The notes under the pieces are model-generated. The model saw nothing but the letters and a program-made list of their open reading frames with translations, was not told the DNA's origin and searched no databases. Below, in pieces: positions 5,589 through 7,611 of a DNA stretch of 7,611 bases. Location: contig CALMLJ010000411.1 of the NCBI GenBank assembly GCA_937868025.1, positions 1-7,611 of the forward strand, read 5' to 3'. Each line of letters opens with the position of its first letter. Position 1 is the stretch's first letter. The DNA is from an uncultured Acidimicrobiaceae bacterium. Its GTDB lineage: Bacteria > Actinomycetota > Acidimicrobiia > Acidimicrobiales > Microtrichaceae. The position numbers and the translations under genes were made by a program.

Positions 5589-6548
5589 TCAGCCGGCCTG
5601 TGCCTCGAGCCAACGTTCGGCGTCGATGGCCGCGGCGCAACCAGAGCCTGCGGCGGTGATCGCCTGCCGGTAGTAGTCGTCCTGCACATCGCCGCAGGCG
5701 AACACGCCCTCGACGTTGGTGCGGGTGCTCTTGCCGTCGGTCACGATGTAGCCGTTGTCCTTGAGTTCGAGCTGGCCGGCGAAGAGGTCGGTGGTCGGAC
5801 GGTGGCCGATGGCGACGAAGATGCCACTGAAGGCATGTTCGGTCACCTCGCCGGTGTCGACATTGCGGACCCGAACCGCCTTGACCGACGTCTCACCGAG
5901 CACATCGTCGACGACGGAGTTCCACAGGAACTTGATCTTGGGGTTGGAGTGGGCTCGGTCCTGCATGATCTTCGACGCCCGCAGCGAGTCACGGCGGTGG
6001 ATGATCGTCACCGAATCGGCGAACCGCGTGAGGAACGTGGCCTCCTCGACGGCGGAGTCGCCACCACCGACGACGCAGATGTCGTGACCGCGGAAGAAGA
6101 ACCCGTCGCAGGTCGCGCAGGTCGAGAGCCCGTGTCCGATGAGGCGCTGCTCGGCCTCGAGGCCCAGCATGAGCGACTGGGCGCCGGTGGCGACGATCAC
6201 GGATTCGGCGATGTAGGTGGGCTCGGCATCGGTGTCGCCGACCCAGACCTTGAACGGGCGCTCGGAGAAGTCGACCTTGGACGCCTTCACCGTGAGGATC
6301 GTCGCTCCGAAGCGGCTCGCCTGGGACCGGAGGTTGATCATGAGCTCGGGGCCCGTGATGCCCTCGGGGAACCCCGGGAAGTTCTCGACCTCGGTGGTCA
6401 ACATGAGCTGACCGCCGGGCTGATCGCTCGTCGAGGACGGCTCGCCCTCCAAGATGACGGGGTTCAGGTTGGCCCGGGCGGTGTAGATGGCGGCGGTGAG
6501 CCCCGCAGGGCCCGACCCGATGATGACGACTTCGCGATGTTCGCTCAT
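5589..6548 (-). CDS. trxB: thioredoxin reductase (NADPH, FAD)
   Basis: TrxB transfers electrons from NADPH through FAD and a redox disulfide to thioredoxin. The 319-residue protein has normal length and all key motifs: FAD-binding GSGPAG at 11-16, the redox-active CATC at 144-147 (Cys144, Cys147), the NADPH-binding GGGDSAVEEA at 161-170, HRRDSLRAS at 184-192 (basic residues that favour NADPH), and the second FAD segment GDVQDDYYRQA at 286-296. ATG 6548 is preceded by AGAGG with an 8-nt spacer and begins MSEHREVVIIG. The ATGA overlap with the stop of the upstream membrane-protein gene (6545-6548) implies translational coupling. Its expected partner TrxA is encoded at 4293-4619, separated by a crotonase gene. 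Confidence 0.97.
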   Translation of the reverse strand: MSEHREVVIIGSGPAGLTAAIYTARANLNPVILEGEPSSTSDQPGGQLMLTTEVENFPGFPEGITGPELMINLRSQASRFGATILTVKASKVDFSERPFKVWVGDTDAEPTYIAESVIVATGAQSLMLGLEAEQRLIGHGLSTCATCDGFFFRGHDICVVGGGDSAVEEATFLTRFADSVTIIHRRDSLRASKIMQDRAHSNPKIKFLWNSVVDDVLGETSVKAVRVRNVDTGEVTEHAFSGIFVAIGHRPTTDLFAGQLELKDNGYIVTDGKSTRTNVEGVFACGDVQDDYYRQAITAAGSGCAAAIDAERWLEAQAG

Positions 6549-6856
6549 GATGCGTACCTCTTGCTCCACAGGCCGAACCCGATCACGCAGAAGATGATTC
6601 CCAGCCCGGTGTAGCTGATCCACTCTTCCCACGGGAGAAGGGAGAGGGCTCGACCACCCAACGCGAGGCCGACGATGCCCAACACCAGCACGACGACGGC
6701 GGCCACGGTGCCGTAGACGATGCCGCGAGCGCCTTTGATGATGGGACCGGTCGCCTTGTCTCGAACCTGGTCGACCAGATCGACCACGAGGTCGGTCACC
6801 TGATCGGTCCAGTCGGGCTCGGACGGCGTCGAGGAGTGCACATCGGGGCTGGCCAT
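6545..6856 (-). CDS. small two-helix membrane protein of unknown function
   Basis: The 103-residue product is not one I recognise with confidence. An N-terminal, mostly acidic and probably amphipathic region (SEPDWTDQVTDLVVDLVDQV, residues 12-31) is followed by a short basic segment, then two predicted membrane helices at about 48-68 and 80-97, ending in WSKRYAS. The outline (amphipathic lead, two helices, basic end) loosely recalls actinobacterial holin-like membrane proteins, but I cannot claim that family. The ATG at 6856 has only a weak upstream AGG. Its stop overlaps the trxB start by 4 nt and it begins 35 bp after the upstream gene, so it is probably co-expressed with both. It may be a membrane partner in the same stress response. 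Confidence 0.75.
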   Translation of the reverse strand: MASPDVHSSTPSEPDWTDQVTDLVVDLVDQVRDKATGPIIKGARGIVYGTVAAVVVLVLGIVGLALGGRALSLLPWEEWISYTGLGIIFCVIGFGLWSKRYAS

Positions 6857-6891
6857 GGGCGCCGAGCCTACGCTGTGGCGGTCACCGGCGG

Positions 6892-7611
6892 CTACAGCGG
6901 CCGGGTGCCGCAGTCGATGAGATCCACCACGGTGGCCGCCGTCGTCGGCCCCTCGGACCCCGTGGTCGTCTCGACGATCACGACGGGTCGACCTGCCACC
7001 ATGGCCTCGGCGACGACGAGTGACCCGGGCGGGAACGCGTCGAGGCAGGTCGCGCCGACGGGGGCCGGAGCCTTCGCCGCCTCGACGGATTCGGTCGCGC
7101 CCGATCCGCCGGCCGTGAGGCCGTCGTCCGCTGGCGCCATGTCGCTCGTGGCGCCGGCGATGGTGGTCACCGTGTCCGCGCCACGAGCGGCGTCCAGCGC
7201 AGATCGCAGCGCGCTGACGTCGGCAACGTCCCCGAGCTGCAGGATCTCCGGGTTCGGGGGGGCGTCCTGCCTCCCAGGGGATGCCGTCGCCGCTTCGGGC
7301 GCGACGGCGTCGGCCGAACGGTCGGACGAGAGCTGCTGGTCGGAACTGGCGTCGGAGCCCGCGGCGCTCGTCGCTTTGTCGTCGGAGCTGCCCCGCTGCT
7401 GTGTTGCGAGTCCGATGCCCAGCCCGACGACGAGCACGAGTGCGGCGGCGGCCCACCGTTGTGCGGTCCGGCGGCGTCGCTGCCGGCGGGGGTCGAGCGA
7501 GACGACGGGGGCGAGCGGTGGAGGGGTCGGAGTTTCCGTCGTGTCCCCCGCGCCAGGCGCTGGCAGGTCGTCGAAGGCGGCGAGCGCCGCGGCGATGTGG
7601 GCGGCGCGGAC
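6892..7611 (-). CDS. single-pass membrane protein, probable anti-sigma factor, 5'-truncated by window edge
   Basis: The frame is open to the window edge, so the start is missing; 239 residues are visible. An Ala-rich cytoplasmic start (VRAAHIAAALAAFDDLP) and a Pro/Thr linker lead to a strongly basic stretch RRQRRRR (42-48). One membrane helix follows at about 53-70 (WAAAALVLVVGLGIGLA), then a ~165-residue outside region: low-complexity Ser/Ala/Asp linker to about residue 115, then a more structured tail. The tail carries the only two visible cysteines, at 189 (GATCLDAF) and 234 (LIDCGTRPL). Basic-inside topology predicts a cytoplasmic N-terminus. Its place upstream of trxB matches Rv3912, the SigM anti-sigma factor gene in Mycobacterium; function is inferred from topology and synteny, since the sigma-binding N-terminus is mostly outside the window. 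Confidence 0.75.
   Translation of the reverse strand, partial: VRAAHIAAALAAFDDLPAPGAGDTTETPTPPPLAPVVSLDPRRQRRRRTAQRWAAAALVLVVGLGIGLATQQRGSSDDKATSAAGSDASSDQQLSSDRSADAVAPEAATASPGRQDAPPNPEILQLGDVADVSALRSALDAARGADTVTTIAGATSDMAPADDGLTAGGSGATESVEAAKAPAPVGATCLDAFPPGSLVVAEAMVAGRPVVIVETTTGSEGPTTAATVVDLIDCGTRPL

Noticed and set aside
5058..6614. 518-codon plus-strand open frame opposite the crotonase and trxB genes
   Set aside because: Both minus-strand genes have complete family motifs, and the opposite frame spans two genes and their spacer without any motif.

Overview
The window is GC-rich, densely coding chromosomal DNA from the origin-proximal region of an actinobacterium. The order rsmG-parA-parB facing anti-sigma/trxB/trxA/cwlM is the same neighbourhood seen beside the replication origin in Mycobacterium (sigM, Rv3912, trxB2, trxC, cwlM, then parB, parA and gid/rsmG on the other strand). 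A deep-branching lineage such as Acidimicrobiia (Ilumatobacter-like) would fit the extra genes and the unusual ParA, but that placement is a guess. Actinomycetota itself is well supported by synteny, the actinobacterial-type DnaA box and the cwlM homologue.

Left half, plus strand: the 3' part of rsmG (16S rRNA methyltransferase) is followed by a 266-bp non-coding stretch with three identical, perfect 16-bp parS palindromes, one of them lying in a 32-bp perfect palindrome. Next come parA, with an exceptionally long acidic, disordered-looking N-terminal extension, and parB, whose start overlaps the end of parA by 14 nt. Together these are a complete chromosome segregation cassette: centromere sites, ATPase and CTP-dependent clamp protein.

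Centre: the 200-bp gap between the convergent parB and cwlM genes carries five DnaA-box-like 9-mers within 96 bp, one of them a perfect TTGTCCACA, and a GC-rich hairpin that could end cwlM transcription.

Right half, minus strand, read right to left: a membrane-anchored protein cut by the window edge (probable anti-sigma factor by position and topology), a 103-residue two-helix membrane protein, trxB (4-nt overlap), a crotonase-fold protein without the usual catalytic glutamates, trxA with a WCTPC active site, and a cwlM-like pseudo-amidase. TrxB and TrxA form an NADPH-driven disulfide reductase pair. The CwlM-like protein has lost most of the amidase catalytic residues, so a regulatory role in cell-wall synthesis is likely.

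I see no mobile element, CRISPR array or RNA gene. I do not see a convincing wholly new multi-gene system. The most unusual points are the DnaA-box cluster beside parB, the ParA extension, the extended parS palindrome, and the degenerate enzymes in the trx operon.
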